Made by a program: the position numbers and the translations under genes. Shown piece by piece: positions 1 to 7,683 of a stretch of 64,000 nt of DNA. Position 1 is the stretch's first letter, and every line of letters begins with the position of its first letter. Source of the stretch: Bacillus sp. FJAT-25509 (lineage in GTDB: Bacteria; Bacillota; Bacilli; Bacillales; Bacillaceae_G); assembly GCF_001420605.1 (NCBI RefSeq), contig NZ_LJIZ01000008.1, positions 124,001-188,000 of the forward strand. The letters run 5' to 3'. The notes under the pieces are model-generated. The model did no database searches. It had not been told where the DNA came from and saw only the letters and a list, made by a program, of their open reading frames with translations.

Positions 1-560
1 CTTAACCCTTTCATTACATAATATTCAAATATATGTCCAAATTGGTAGGTCGTACTATAAATCTTTCCATGAATATAAGCGACATAACCTACATCGCCAG
101 GTTTAAATGGTCGAATTGAAATTTCAGGAATAGGTGTCTGATTTAATGAGAAAATTGATTCAATTGTTTCCATTGATTTTACTAGCTCTTTTACTTCAGG
201 GGTAGAAAGGCTTTGAATCATACTTTCTACTCCGATATTCGCATCTTTAACTAATTTATTGTAAATTTCGTTTCCTTTTACCGTTAAATGAAGAGTATAT
301 TGACGTTTATCTTCAGGAGATTTGATTTTTGTAATGATGTTGTCGTCTTCGAATCGTTGAATAATGCGACTTAAATAACCACGATCAATGCCGAGTTTTT
401 CAATAATATCTGTGGCAGTACATCTGTGGTTTTCATTGATTTCTGTAATGATTCTGGCTTCGGTTAATGGAAAAGGGTGATTATAGATTTCTTGATCAAT
501 TTTTCCCAATACATTAGCATAATGTCTGTTAAATTTGCGTATTTTTTCAACATAATTCAT
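1..560 (-). CDS. MarR-family regulator fused to GNAT acetyltransferase (partial)
   Basis: The 5' part of a gene that runs off the left edge; 186 codons are visible. Residues 1-140 read as a MarR winged helix: a recognition-helix region around RGYLSRIIQRFEDD and a wing containing SPEDKRQYTLHLT. From about residue 150 the protein continues into IRPFKPGDVGYVAYIHGKIY, which resembles the start of the GNAT domain in bifunctional MarR/GNAT proteins. The ATG at 560 follows a good ribosome binding site (GAAGGGTGAT). A perfect inverted repeat lies about 54 bases upstream and overlaps the likely -35 box, so autoregulation is probable. The acetylation substrate is not evident, and most of the GNAT domain lies outside the window. 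Confidence 0.85.
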   Translation of the reverse strand, partial: MNYVEKIRKFNRHYANVLGKIDQEIYNHPFPLTEARIITEINENHRCTATDIIEKLGIDRGYLSRIIQRFEDDNIITKIKSPEDKRQYTLHLTVKGNEIYNKLVKDANIGVESMIQSLSTPEVKELVKSMETIESIFSLNQTPIPEISIRPFKPGDVGYVAYIHGKIYSTTYQFGHIFEYYVMKGL

Positions 561-613
561 ATTTTTATCACCCTTCAATATTCTGAAATTTTAGATTACT
601 AATAATATAAACT

Positions 614-640
614 AAGATAGTTGACTAAGTCAACTATCTT
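614..640. promoter_or_regulatory. Perfect inverted repeat, likely MarR operator
   Basis: AAGATAGTTGAC, three bases, then its exact reverse complement. On the minus strand TTGACT within it is followed 18 bases later by TATATT, so the dyad covers the -35 box of the MarR-GNAT gene. On the plus strand it also contains a TTGACT facing the TerC gene. Confidence 0.7.
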
Positions 641-774
641 GAGTGTGATAAAAGTACAAATGGTGAAAATTGTACTAGAATATTCAAAAATTTGGATAAG
701 AAATTTATAAAAAACAGAATATAATTAAAAAGTGGTTAAAAAAAGGTTAAAAGTAAATTAAATAGGGGGAAAAC

Positions 775-1521
775 ATGGAGCTATCTTTATTACTAGAGTA
801 CGGGTGGGTACTAATTATTCTAATTTTATTAGAGGGTTTATTATCGGCCGATAATGCACTAGTGCTTGCTGTTATGGCAAAACATTTACCAGAGGAACAA
901 CAAAAGAAAGCAATAAATATTGGTTTACTTTTAGCTTTTATTTTTCGAATCGGTGCCATTTTTATTATTTCATTTCTTTTTAATGTATGGCAGGTTCAAG
1001 CAATTGGAGCGGCGTATTTAATCTTCATAGCATTAAAGCATTTATTTAAAAAGCATGATGGTGATAAAGGAAAAAAGGGAAAAAGCTTTGGTATGACAGT
1101 TGCTCAAATATCATTAGCAGATATAGCATTTGCGATTGATTCTATTTTAGCAGCAGTAGCGCTAGTAATCGATCTGCCTAATTCAAAAATGGGTAATATA
1201 GGTGGCATGGATGGAGCTAAATTTATAATCATTGTAATTGGAGCAATTGCAGGTTTAATCGTCATTCGTTTTGCGGCAGGTATTTTTGTTAAATTGCTGA
1301 CAACACGTCCAAGTCTAGAAACAGCAGCAATGCTTTTAGTAGGTTGGGTAGGGGTTAAACTATTAATGCATACTTTGGCACATCCTTCTCTACACATTAT
1401 TTCACATTATTTCGTTGAAGGACCAATCTGGAATACGATTTTCTGGTCAGTCATGCTTTTAATCGCTTTAGGTGGCTGGTTTCTCTCTAAAAAGAAATCA
1501 ACAGATACAAACGTAGAATAA
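775..1521 (+). CDS. TerC-family integral membrane protein
   Basis: A 248-residue polytopic membrane protein of the TerC family (YkoY/YceF group), some members of which in Bacillus export manganese and help metalate secreted enzymes. About seven hydrophobic segments are visible. The family signature pair of acidic motifs is present: EGLLSADNALV near residues 20-30 with Asp26-Asn27, and SLADIAFAIDSI near 112-124. The start ATG follows AGGGGG. No manganese-responsive yybP-ykoY leader is recognisable in the 200 bases upstream. It forms a single-gene unit closed by a terminator shared with the converging FusB-type gene. Which paralogue it corresponds to cannot be settled here. Confidence 0.9.
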   Translation: MELSLLLEYGWVLIILILLEGLLSADNALVLAVMAKHLPEEQQKKAINIGLLLAFIFRIGAIFIISFLFNVWQVQAIGAAYLIFIALKHLFKKHDGDKGKKGKSFGMTVAQISLADIAFAIDSILAAVALVIDLPNSKMGNIGGMDGAKFIIIVIGAIAGLIVIRFAAGIFVKLLTTRPSLETAAMLLVGWVGVKLLMHTLAHPSLHIISHYFVEGPIWNTIFWSVMLLIALGGWFLSKKKSTDTNVE

Positions 1522-1535
1522 ATGAAAAATAATAG

Positions 1536-1572
1536 AAAAATCGCTTAGGTTTATGGATCTAAGCGATTTTTA
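1536..1572. terminator. Bidirectional terminator
   Basis: A stem built on AAAAATCGCTTAG and its complement with an A-run on one side and a T-run on the other, between the converging TerC and FusB-type genes. Confidence 0.85.
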
Positions 1573-1576
1573 GTGT

Positions 1577-2215
1577 TCACTGTTTAACTAACATAATAAA
1601 ATCATGCAGTTTATCTAGCGACAAAATATTTTGATTGCATACTTGGCTATCCTTGCAAATGTAATTTCCTCTTTGTGTAAAAGTACCTTCAATTTTTCCT
1701 TTTGTTTTTGTCATGAATAACCCTAAGTCTCCGTATTTATTACATATTGTGCAGTTGCCTCTTTTTTTCATAGGATTAAAAGTACCTTGTAAGCCAATTA
1801 GTTTGTCATTTAAATATGTGACAATAAACTTTGAATTAGAGCCTAAATCATCCCATCCAATATATGTTGTCTCAACTAAATCAATATTTTGTAATAAAGG
1901 AAGCTTTAATTTTTTTGCTTTAGGAAATAGCTTTTTGATGGATTGTTCTGATACTTCTTTAAAAGGTATTATATAAGGCTTTAGTCGGTTCAGTAAAACA
2001 TCCGCTTGATCAGAGTTTTTAATTGTACTAATTGAACTGAATAGTAGTTGTTGATCTTCAGTTAGTTCAGGAAATAAACTTAGTATTTTGTCGTTAACTA
2101 GTGAATGTAATGCATTTAAAACAGCTTTATCATTTACTGTGGAATATCCATTTGTTAAGACTTGAAGTTGATGTTTAATAAAATTATATTGTTCTGTTCG
2201 AATAAAAGGTTTCAT
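1577..2215 (-). CDS. FusB/FusC-family EF-G-binding protein
   Basis: A 212-residue cytoplasmic protein of the FusB/FusC family. Family members bind elongation factor G and help free it from the ribosome, which gives fusidic acid resistance in staphylococci; chromosomal Bacillaceae homologues have less certain roles. An N-terminal helical domain is followed by a C-terminal zinc-binding domain whose four cysteines are all present: C155 and C158 in GNCTIC, C187 and C193 in ICKDSQVC, with nearly the spacing known for FusB. Length matches the family. The gene is a single unit. Whether it protects against fusidic acid in this organism is inference only. Confidence 0.88.
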   Translation of the reverse strand: MKPFIRTEQYNFIKHQLQVLTNGYSTVNDKAVLNALHSLVNDKILSLFPELTEDQQLLFSSISTIKNSDQADVLLNRLKPYIIPFKEVSEQSIKKLFPKAKKLKLPLLQNIDLVETTYIGWDDLGSNSKFIVTYLNDKLIGLQGTFNPMKKRGNCTICNKYGDLGLFMTKTKGKIEGTFTQRGNYICKDSQVCNQNILSLDKLHDFIMLVKQ

Positions 2216-2296
2216 TTATATCACTCCTAATCTTTAATTTACATCAAAAAAGTGAATTTATATATGTTGAGTTTATGTAAGAAACAAAGTTGCCAT

Positions 2297-2331
2297 AAAA
2301 AAACACTGATGAAGATATCAGTGTTTTTTTT
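2297..2331 (-). terminator. Terminator after the CD3324-type gene
   Basis: ACACTGAT stem with a 6-base loop and a T-run on the minus strand immediately after the stop codon. Confidence 0.85.
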
Positions 2332-2333
2332 AT

Positions 2334-2597
2334 TTATTTAGTATATACAATTTTTTTTATCGTTTCGATTGAGAGAAAATATTCTTTTGCTAATTGCTCG
2401 ATTGATTGACCATTTTTAAATGCTTCTTTGATCGCTTTATTTCGGCTGTCAATTAGCTTCCTTGTACCTGAACGTGAGCCCCATTTTTTGTGAACTTTTT
2501 CAGATTTTGGAATATAAAGTGTTTCTCCCTGTACGTACTTTTGTATTTCCAATAATAACTTTTCAGGTAAAATAGCAGTTGCTTTTATATATGCCAT
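2334..2597 (-). CDS. CD3324-family helix-turn-helix protein
   Basis: An 87-residue protein with the pattern of the CD3324 family (Mor-like small HTH proteins): N-terminal LPEKLLLEIQKYVQGETLYIP, a basic linker KKWGSRSGTRKLI, and a C-terminal helix-turn-helix QSIEQLAKEYFLSIETIKKIV. Target genes are unknown for this family. The start ATG follows AAGGGGCTGG. It is preceded on the same strand by a 30-codon ORF with a very strong ribosome binding site and by sequences able to form alternative hairpins, so its expression may be controlled by a leader. A terminator closes the unit directly after the stop. Confidence 0.8.
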   Translation of the reverse strand: MAYIKATAILPEKLLLEIQKYVQGETLYIPKSEKVHKKWGSRSGTRKLIDSRNKAIKEAFKNGQSIEQLAKEYFLSIETIKKIVYTK

Positions 2598-2634
2598 CTT
2601 TGCCAGCCCCTTATTCTTATTTAGTAAATAAGGT

Positions 2635-2726
2635 GCAAAGCCGTTGAATCAGAACTGCTTACTTGGGCGATTAGTAAAACCTACCCATGCAAAGTATCGC
2701 CTTTCTAAATCTAGGCTTTGCATGGG
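2635..2726 (-). promoter_or_regulatory. Possible attenuator-like leader
   Basis: On the minus strand CCCATGCAAAG pairs with CTTTGCATGGG (11 bp, 2684-2726). Part of the same 5' arm, GCAAAGCC, is also perfectly complementary to GGCTTTGC at 2642-2635, close to the ribosome binding site of the CD3324-type gene. The two pairings exclude each other. The structure is seen in the sequence; regulation is inferred. Confidence 0.4.
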
Positions 2727-2763
2727 ATGCTGATTTATCTGACAAACTAACAGTACTTGTCAT
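2671..2763 (-). CDS. 30-residue leader or small protein
   Basis: A short ORF starting MTSTVSLSDKSASH and ending AILCMGRFY. Its ATG is preceded at ideal spacing by AGGAGGTGATCT, an essentially perfect match to the 16S rRNA tail and the strongest ribosome binding site in this part of the window. The coding sequence itself forms the 5' half of a long hairpin. The product is basic, has one cysteine and no membrane segment. I do not recognise it. It ends 74 bases before the CD3324-type start codon, so it could be a translated leader for that gene or an independent small protein. Confidence 0.55.
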   Translation of the reverse strand: MTSTVSLSDKSASHAKPRFRKAILCMGRFY

Positions 2764-2854
2764 AATAGATCACCTCCTAAAGAAATCATAAAAACTTTTT
2801 ATTTATTATAAATTATATTTGTTCGGATTGCATTTGTTACTTATGAATAATATG

Positions 2855-2899
2855 AAAAAGGAATAGAAAGCCTTATAGAGATTGTTCCTATTCCTTTTC
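2855..2899 (-). terminator. Terminator after the LysR gene
   Basis: Stem GAAAAGGAATAG with its complement and T-rich flank on the minus strand, just past the LysR stop codon. Confidence 0.75.
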
Positions 2900-2900
2900 A

Positions 2901-3803
2901 TTATTTATTTAACTGAAATAATATGTGTTTAATCATCTCACTAGATGAACTTGATAATCCATGTTCCTGCGAATAAATAGCCCATATATCTTGATATATG
3001 TAATTCGTTTCGTCAGTATAAGTAATCGGTATTACCTTGAGTTCATCATTACGAAACGTTGGGTAGTTTTTTACTGTAAACTCATGAATAAAAGAAAAAC
3101 CAGCACTTTCCTTAACGACGTTTAATAGTAGTCTAGGATTATTTGTCGTTAAGATCACATGATTAGTAATACATTTTGAAAACTTTTTTACTATGCCATT
3201 TTTTGTATTTTTTAATATTACTATTTTCTCATTATTTAAATCTGCAGGTGTTACATATTCATAATTGAATAATTTAGAATTCTTTCCAACTACAATACCT
3301 ACTCTTGCTCTACTGATTAACTTTTTACCCAATTTTGGATATTTATCTAATTCTTCTTTCTCTATTGGTAGGAAACCAACATCATAACGATCTGGATTAA
3401 AACTTTTTAGTAGCTGTTCTTGAAGCATTTCTTCAACGTCAATTGAGATTTGAGGATTTTCTAAATTGAAGTTTGTCACTGCTTCTTGAAAAATATCAAA
3501 AAATGCTGTTGCTGCAACGATCTTTAACTGTTTTTCTTTTTTTATATTTAAGTTAAAAAGTTCCTCATTTAACTGCTTAATATTCGATAATATATTTATT
3601 GCTTTCAATATTACAATATTTCCTTCAGGTGTAGGTGTAGTGCCTATCCTTGAACGATTAAATATTGTTATATTTAATTCTCTTTCTAGTTGTGAAATAG
3701 ACTGGCTTATAGCTGATGTAGAGATATATAACTTTTCGGCAGCTTTAGATATTGATTTTTCACTTGCTACATAAACAATATACTCTAATTGTTCGAAATT
3801 CAT
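2901..3803 (-). CDS. LysR-family transcriptional regulator
   Basis: A 300-residue LysR-type regulator of normal length. The N-terminal winged helix is clear (SISKAAEKLYISTSAISQSI, residues 17-36, followed by LERELNITIFNRSR), then a linker helix and a two-lobed effector domain from about residue 90. LysR proteins usually act on a divergent or nearby gene, but the region upstream is a 540-base stretch without a recognisable gene and the next gene is 540 bases away, so the target and effector are not evident. The start ATG sits after a modest AGGAG-like site. Confidence 0.9.
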   Translation of the reverse strand: MNFEQLEYIVYVASEKSISKAAEKLYISTSAISQSISQLERELNITIFNRSRIGTTPTPEGNIVILKAINILSNIKQLNEELFNLNIKKEKQLKIVAATAFFDIFQEAVTNFNLENPQISIDVEEMLQEQLLKSFNPDRYDVGFLPIEKEELDKYPKLGKKLISRARVGIVVGKNSKLFNYEYVTPADLNNEKIVILKNTKNGIVKKFSKCITNHVILTTNNPRLLLNVVKESAGFSFIHEFTVKNYPTFRNDELKVIPITYTDETNYIYQDIWAIYSQEHGLSSSSSEMIKHILFQLNK

Positions 3804-4342
3804 AGTAATCTCCTAATAATAAAAAATTCTAATACATGTAGTAACTTAAGAACATAAAAACTTAAAAGATAGTGGACATAGATGGTCAAAATTTAGTAAT
3901 TTCATTATTTTAGAGGAGCTAATAAAATTATATTGTGGATATGGTATGAAGGAACAGTTAAGATAAGAAAACAGTTTAATAATACACCTTTTTTATTGGA
4001 AAATCTTGTACATAGTTAAATTTATATTATTAAAATAATTCTTGTATTTTGTTCATTAATCGTTTTTTACTAAAAAAGCAAGAAGTTGAAACGTTGCAAA
4101 GTAAAATTTTTCCTGGAGAAAATTATAGTAATAAAAAAATATGTGTACATAGATATCATAATATAAGACCGTAAGTTTTTGAAACCTTTATTTTAACGAT
4201 TTAGTTTAAATTTTAATAACAATAATCTTTTGTTTAAGAAGTACTTAACTTTAATTTCAAAAATATTTAATTTATTTAATCAATTCAAATATGTACAATA
4301 CAAATGTTGCTATAAAAAAATTGCAAATTGGAGGTGGCAGTA
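3804..4342. other. Intergenic region without recognised gene
   Basis: About 540 bases of very AT-rich DNA between divergent regulators. I see only short ORFs lacking convincing ribosome binding sites, no stable hairpin and no repeat. Confidence 0.6.
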
Positions 4343-5029
4343 ATGTTAGCAAAATTAGTTCAAAATCATCCAAGAAATAATAATACTGTTATTTTTGTTG
4401 AAAATTCGCTTTTCGTTGCGGGTATTCGTACAATATTAGAATTTAATCAAATAAATGCTATTAAAATTAATTTAGAAGATAGTTTTTCTTTCCAGGAAGT
4501 AAGTCATTCAATTCTTATAACACAAGTTTCAGGAGAAGAAATGGTAAAGTATGCAAAAAGTATTATGTTACATGATGATTCTTCGAAAATAATTACCATT
4601 AAAAACTCTTTAGACTTTTATGAAATAGATCGTTTATTGAATGTAGGAGTAAAAGGTATTTGTTTAACAGATGTTGACGAGGCATATTTAGTGAATACTG
4701 TTAAGCTAGTACAAGGTGGACAATTCATGGTAGATAATCGCTTTACAAATGAATTGATAAAAGAATACAAGTTTCTCAAGGATAATTCAATCCATTTTAT
4801 GCCGCCCAATGATTCATATATAAAAGAGTTACTTACAAATAGAGAATACGAAATACTTCACCTTTTAGTAAAGGGATTTTCGAATATCCAAATTGGTAAG
4901 GAATTATTTATTTCGAATAAAACAGTCAAAAATCACGTTGCCAATATTTTAATGAAATTAGACGTTCCGGATCGCTTAAATGCAGTCATAAAAGTAATTA
5001 AAAATAACTGGATTTCAATAAAACAATAA
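4343..5029 (+). CDS. NarL/LuxR-type DNA-binding protein with degenerate receiver
   Basis: A 228-residue protein with response-regulator architecture. The C-terminus is a clear GerE/LuxR helix-turn-helix (LTNREYEILHLLVKGFSN through KTVKNHVANILMKLDV). The N-terminal 120 residues have the receiver fold pattern (VIFVENSLFVAGIRTIL, LLNVGVKGICLT), but the acidic pocket is lost: the usual Asp pair reads Val19-Glu20-Asn21, and the phospho-acceptor position falls in LITQVSG with no Asp. No kinase gene is adjacent. The start is placed at the ATG at 4343, eight bases after GGAGGTGG; an upstream in-frame TTG would overlap that site. Phosphorylation-independent action is inferred. Confidence 0.85.
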   Translation: MLAKLVQNHPRNNNTVIFVENSLFVAGIRTILEFNQINAIKINLEDSFSFQEVSHSILITQVSGEEMVKYAKSIMLHDDSSKIITIKNSLDFYEIDRLLNVGVKGICLTDVDEAYLVNTVKLVQGGQFMVDNRFTNELIKEYKFLKDNSIHFMPPNDSYIKELLTNREYEILHLLVKGFSNIQIGKELFISNKTVKNHVANILMKLDVPDRLNAVIKVIKNNWISIKQ

Positions 5030-5039
5030 TTTAAAGTAA

Positions 5040-5087
5040 AAGAGCACTCTATTTCACACATTCTTGCGTGTTAAATAGAGTGCTTTA
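5040..5087 (+). terminator. Terminator after the NarL-type gene
   Basis: A 12-bp stem AGCACTCTATTT with its complement, an inner CACAC stem and a T-rich tail, between converging genes. Confidence 0.8.
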
Positions 5088-5099
5088 ATTTTTATAAAA

Positions 5100-5864
5100 T
5101 TAATTATTTATGGATGAAGATTCTTCTAATTTTTTTAAGAAATACATTTCTTCTCTGTACATATGATCTGCCATTAAAGGGGAAAAGTTACTCAACATTT
5201 GGCTTGAAATATCTAATTCTTCAATTTCTTTTAGAAATATTTGAAATAGCTGGATTTCTAATTTAACGTCTTGATTCATTCTTTTTAATGCAGGAAATGT
5301 ACTTAGTTTAGTACGTAAATATCCGGTAAGTTCTACTGCTTTCAGATAGAAGTGTTCAAAATGCTTTGTAAATTCGTGACTTTTCTTTCTTAGCATGTTT
5401 TCTGTACCATCGAGATTAGTATAAATGGCATCTGCGTGACCTGCCGCATCTAGCACCCATAATAAATGATGATGAAGTTCATTGAAGATCGGTGGGGTTT
5501 GATTTTGTTTTAAGTAGGTTAGTACTAATAAATATTCTTCCAATTCATTAACCATATGGTTTAAAAATGTAGGTGTTAAGTGAATCATAAAATTAGCGTC
5601 TGTAATATGTTTCGTTAGCAGTGAAAGTTTAAAATCGCGTAGTGCTAAAGCACTTTTTTCAGCTTGAATTGTAATTTCGTTCATATTTTCATTGTTATTT
5701 ACACTAGTAAATAAATTATTAAAAATTACGTAAAATTGTTTTGCAATCTTAATTTCTTCCTCTTGTTTAGACGGTAAAGCATCTAATATAAATTGAGAAT
5801 GATCTCTTAACACATGCAACCAAAATGAATGCTCAAAATTGGCAGTTTGTACAAAATCCGGCAT
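5100..5864 (-). CDS. DUF2935-family protein
   Basis: A 254-residue soluble protein with two related helical halves rich in His and Glu: EHSFWLHVLRDHSQFI near the N-terminus, HHLLWVLDAAGHADAI in the middle, MADHMYREEMYFLKKLEE at the end. This is the DUF2935 pattern, a Bacillaceae and clostridial family of four-helix bundles that look able to bind metal. No biochemical role is established. No signal peptide or membrane segment is present. It is a single gene; nothing in its neighbours suggests a pathway. Confidence 0.82.
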   Translation of the reverse strand: MPDFVQTANFEHSFWLHVLRDHSQFILDALPSKQEEEIKIAKQFYVIFNNLFTSVNNNENMNEITIQAEKSALALRDFKLSLLTKHITDANFMIHLTPTFLNHMVNELEEYLLVLTYLKQNQTPPIFNELHHHLLWVLDAAGHADAIYTNLDGTENMLRKKSHEFTKHFEHFYLKAVELTGYLRTKLSTFPALKRMNQDVKLEIQLFQIFLKEIEELDISSQMLSNFSPLMADHMYREEMYFLKKLEESSSINN

Positions 5865-6006
5865 AAAATCCCCCCTATAAACTCTACAAGGTAATTATAT
5901 TAAGAAGTGTCCTAAAATATTAGCAGGAAGTGTTGGAAAAGGTAGTGGGTAAATTGGGTCCTACCTCAAAGCTTTTTTAATCAATTTAGCTAATATATTA
6001 AAAATA

Positions 6007-6047
6007 AAAAAAGTGAAAACATTGTTTAATCAATGAGTTCACTTTTT
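6007..6047 (-). terminator. Terminator after the M20 amidohydrolase gene
   Basis: AAAAAGTGAA stem with its complement, inner CATTG/CAATG pairing and a T-run on the minus strand. Confidence 0.8.
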
Positions 6048-6052
6048 GTCTA

Positions 6053-7246
6053 TTATTTATCAAGAGTTGTATCCGTTAATAGTTTTAATACTGATCGGGC
6101 CATTAGTTTTACACCAATTTTTATTGAGTCTTCATCGACCATAAATTTTGGGTGATGCCATCCATACGTTATATCTTTTCCTTTATTGCCAGAGCCTAAC
6201 CATATATAAGAACCAGGGACTTTTTGTTGATAGAATGAAAAATCTTCTCCGCCCATTGTCGATTCTGCAGTCACAACATTTTCTACTCCGACTATTGAGA
6301 TTGCTGCTTCACGTACTACTGAAGTAACCTTCGAATGGTTAAATACTGGTGGCAGTAATACTTGATAATCTATTTCTACTTCTCCACCAAGTGAATGTAC
6401 AAGGTTTTGAACTAGTGTTTGAAAGTTTTCTTGAATTTGCTTTCGAATTGTTTCATTTGAAGTTCGAACTGTGCCTTTTAAGACTGCAAATTCCGGGATC
6501 ACATTATTTGTATTCCCAGACTGAAACGATCCAACAGTTATGACAGCAGATTCTTTTGGAGAAATTGTTCTGCTAACTAGAGTTTGTAGTAGGTTGACAA
6601 CTGCGCTGCCAATTACAATCGGATCAATTGCTTTTTCAGGAAGTGCTGCATGACCGCCTTTTCCTTTAATCGTAATTTCAAAATCATCAACACTTGCCAT
6701 TAGGAAGCCTTCTTTAATCCCAACCGTACCAACTGGGAGATCCGGCATATTGTGAAGACCAATAATTGCTTTTACATCGTTAAGTAAGCCTTCAGCAATC
6801 ATTTCCGCAGCGCCTCCTTCAGATTCCTCAGCAGGTTGAAAGATCAGTCGAACTGTACCGGGAATCAGGGGTTTTAATTCCTGTAAAATTAATCCAACTC
6901 CGAGTGTAATAGTAGTATGAACATCATGTCCACACATATGAGCGATTCCATCTACAGCTGAACGAAATGGTAAGTCAGATTCTTCTTGAATTGGAAGTGC
7001 ATCAATATCAGCTCGGAGTGCAACAATCGGCCCTGGATTACCACTTATTTCGGCTGCAGTTCCTGTTTGACTATTCAACTGTATTTTTTTGATATTAGCT
7101 TTTTCTAATTCTTGATTGATAAAATTCGTTGTTTGAAATTCTTGATTACTTAATTCAGGATACATATGTAAATGTCTACGTATCTCTATTAATCTAGTAA
7201 AATATTGATCTGCTAATTCATCTATTTGTGTCTCTAAATGCTTCAT
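6053..7246 (-). CDS. M20-family amidohydrolase
   Basis: A 397-residue metallo-amidohydrolase of the M20D group, which removes acyl or acetyl groups from amino acids and related amides in the cytoplasm. Metal-binding residues are visible: HMCGHDVHTT (C105, H107), the QPAEESEGGA motif with Glu140-Glu141, LHNMPD at about 164, and a C-terminal His in WHHPKF. The dimerisation domain follows residue 190. Length is normal. It is a single gene. Candidate substrates (N-acetyl amino acids, hippurate-like compounds, N-acetyl-diaminopimelate) cannot be told apart from sequence. Confidence 0.9.
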   Translation of the reverse strand: MKHLETQIDELADQYFTRLIEIRRHLHMYPELSNQEFQTTNFINQELEKANIKKIQLNSQTGTAAEISGNPGPIVALRADIDALPIQEESDLPFRSAVDGIAHMCGHDVHTTITLGVGLILQELKPLIPGTVRLIFQPAEESEGGAAEMIAEGLLNDVKAIIGLHNMPDLPVGTVGIKEGFLMASVDDFEITIKGKGGHAALPEKAIDPIVIGSAVVNLLQTLVSRTISPKESAVITVGSFQSGNTNNVIPEFAVLKGTVRTSNETIRKQIQENFQTLVQNLVHSLGGEVEIDYQVLLPPVFNHSKVTSVVREAAISIVGVENVVTAESTMGGEDFSFYQQKVPGSYIWLGSGNKGKDITYGWHHPKFMVDEDSIKIGVKLMARSVLKLLTDTTLDK

Positions 7247-7683
7247 CTTAGATTCTCCTTATTGTTATATAGAATTTTTGTTTGATTATGTAAAGAATTG
7301 TATAATTATTCTGTTGTTCATTCAATACTTTTTTACTAGTTACTAATTTGTCTCAGATAATTATGCCTAATTTATCAACGCAATGAATGGGTTTTTAGAA
7401 ATTATATTGTATGGATTTTTTATTAAGTATAATTTTTACGGGAGAGGATTAAATGAGTAATAATTCATATTGGAGCAATTTATTATTCTAGATAAGAAAT
7501 GAATCATGGGGGGATGTGTGGTGTTTAAATAAGTCTATAAAAATCCCTTTCTATTCACAGATTTCTTAAAAACATCAAAGATTGCTTTTTGAAAAATTCT
7601 AAATAAACTTTCATTGTTTTCTTTTACAAAATTGAAATTCTGTTTTAAGGTATTAGTAATAAAAATATGAAGGAGTGAATGAA
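7247..7683. other. Intergenic region before anmK
   Basis: 437 AT-rich bases. A 12-codon ORF at 7453-7491 follows GGGAGAGG but is too short to support as a gene. The remainder shows no clear hairpin or regulatory palindrome. Confidence 0.5.

Noticed and set aside
660-774. Possible manganese (yybP-ykoY) riboswitch before the TerC gene
   Set aside because: TerC-family genes often have one, but the conserved core and stems are not visible in this stretch.
2635-2726. c-di-GMP riboswitch suggested by GCAAAGCC
   Set aside because: Only that fragment resembles the class I core; the GGGCAAACC part and the second helix are missing, and the motif is explained by the hairpins.
3914-4018. Short ORF after GAGGAG in the 3804-4342 gap
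   Set aside because: The only starts lie too far from the site and the translation has no recognisable character.
7453-7491. 12-codon ORF with a good ribosome binding site (MSNNSYWSNLLF)
   Set aside because: Too short and without conservation evidence; could be chance in AT-rich DNA.
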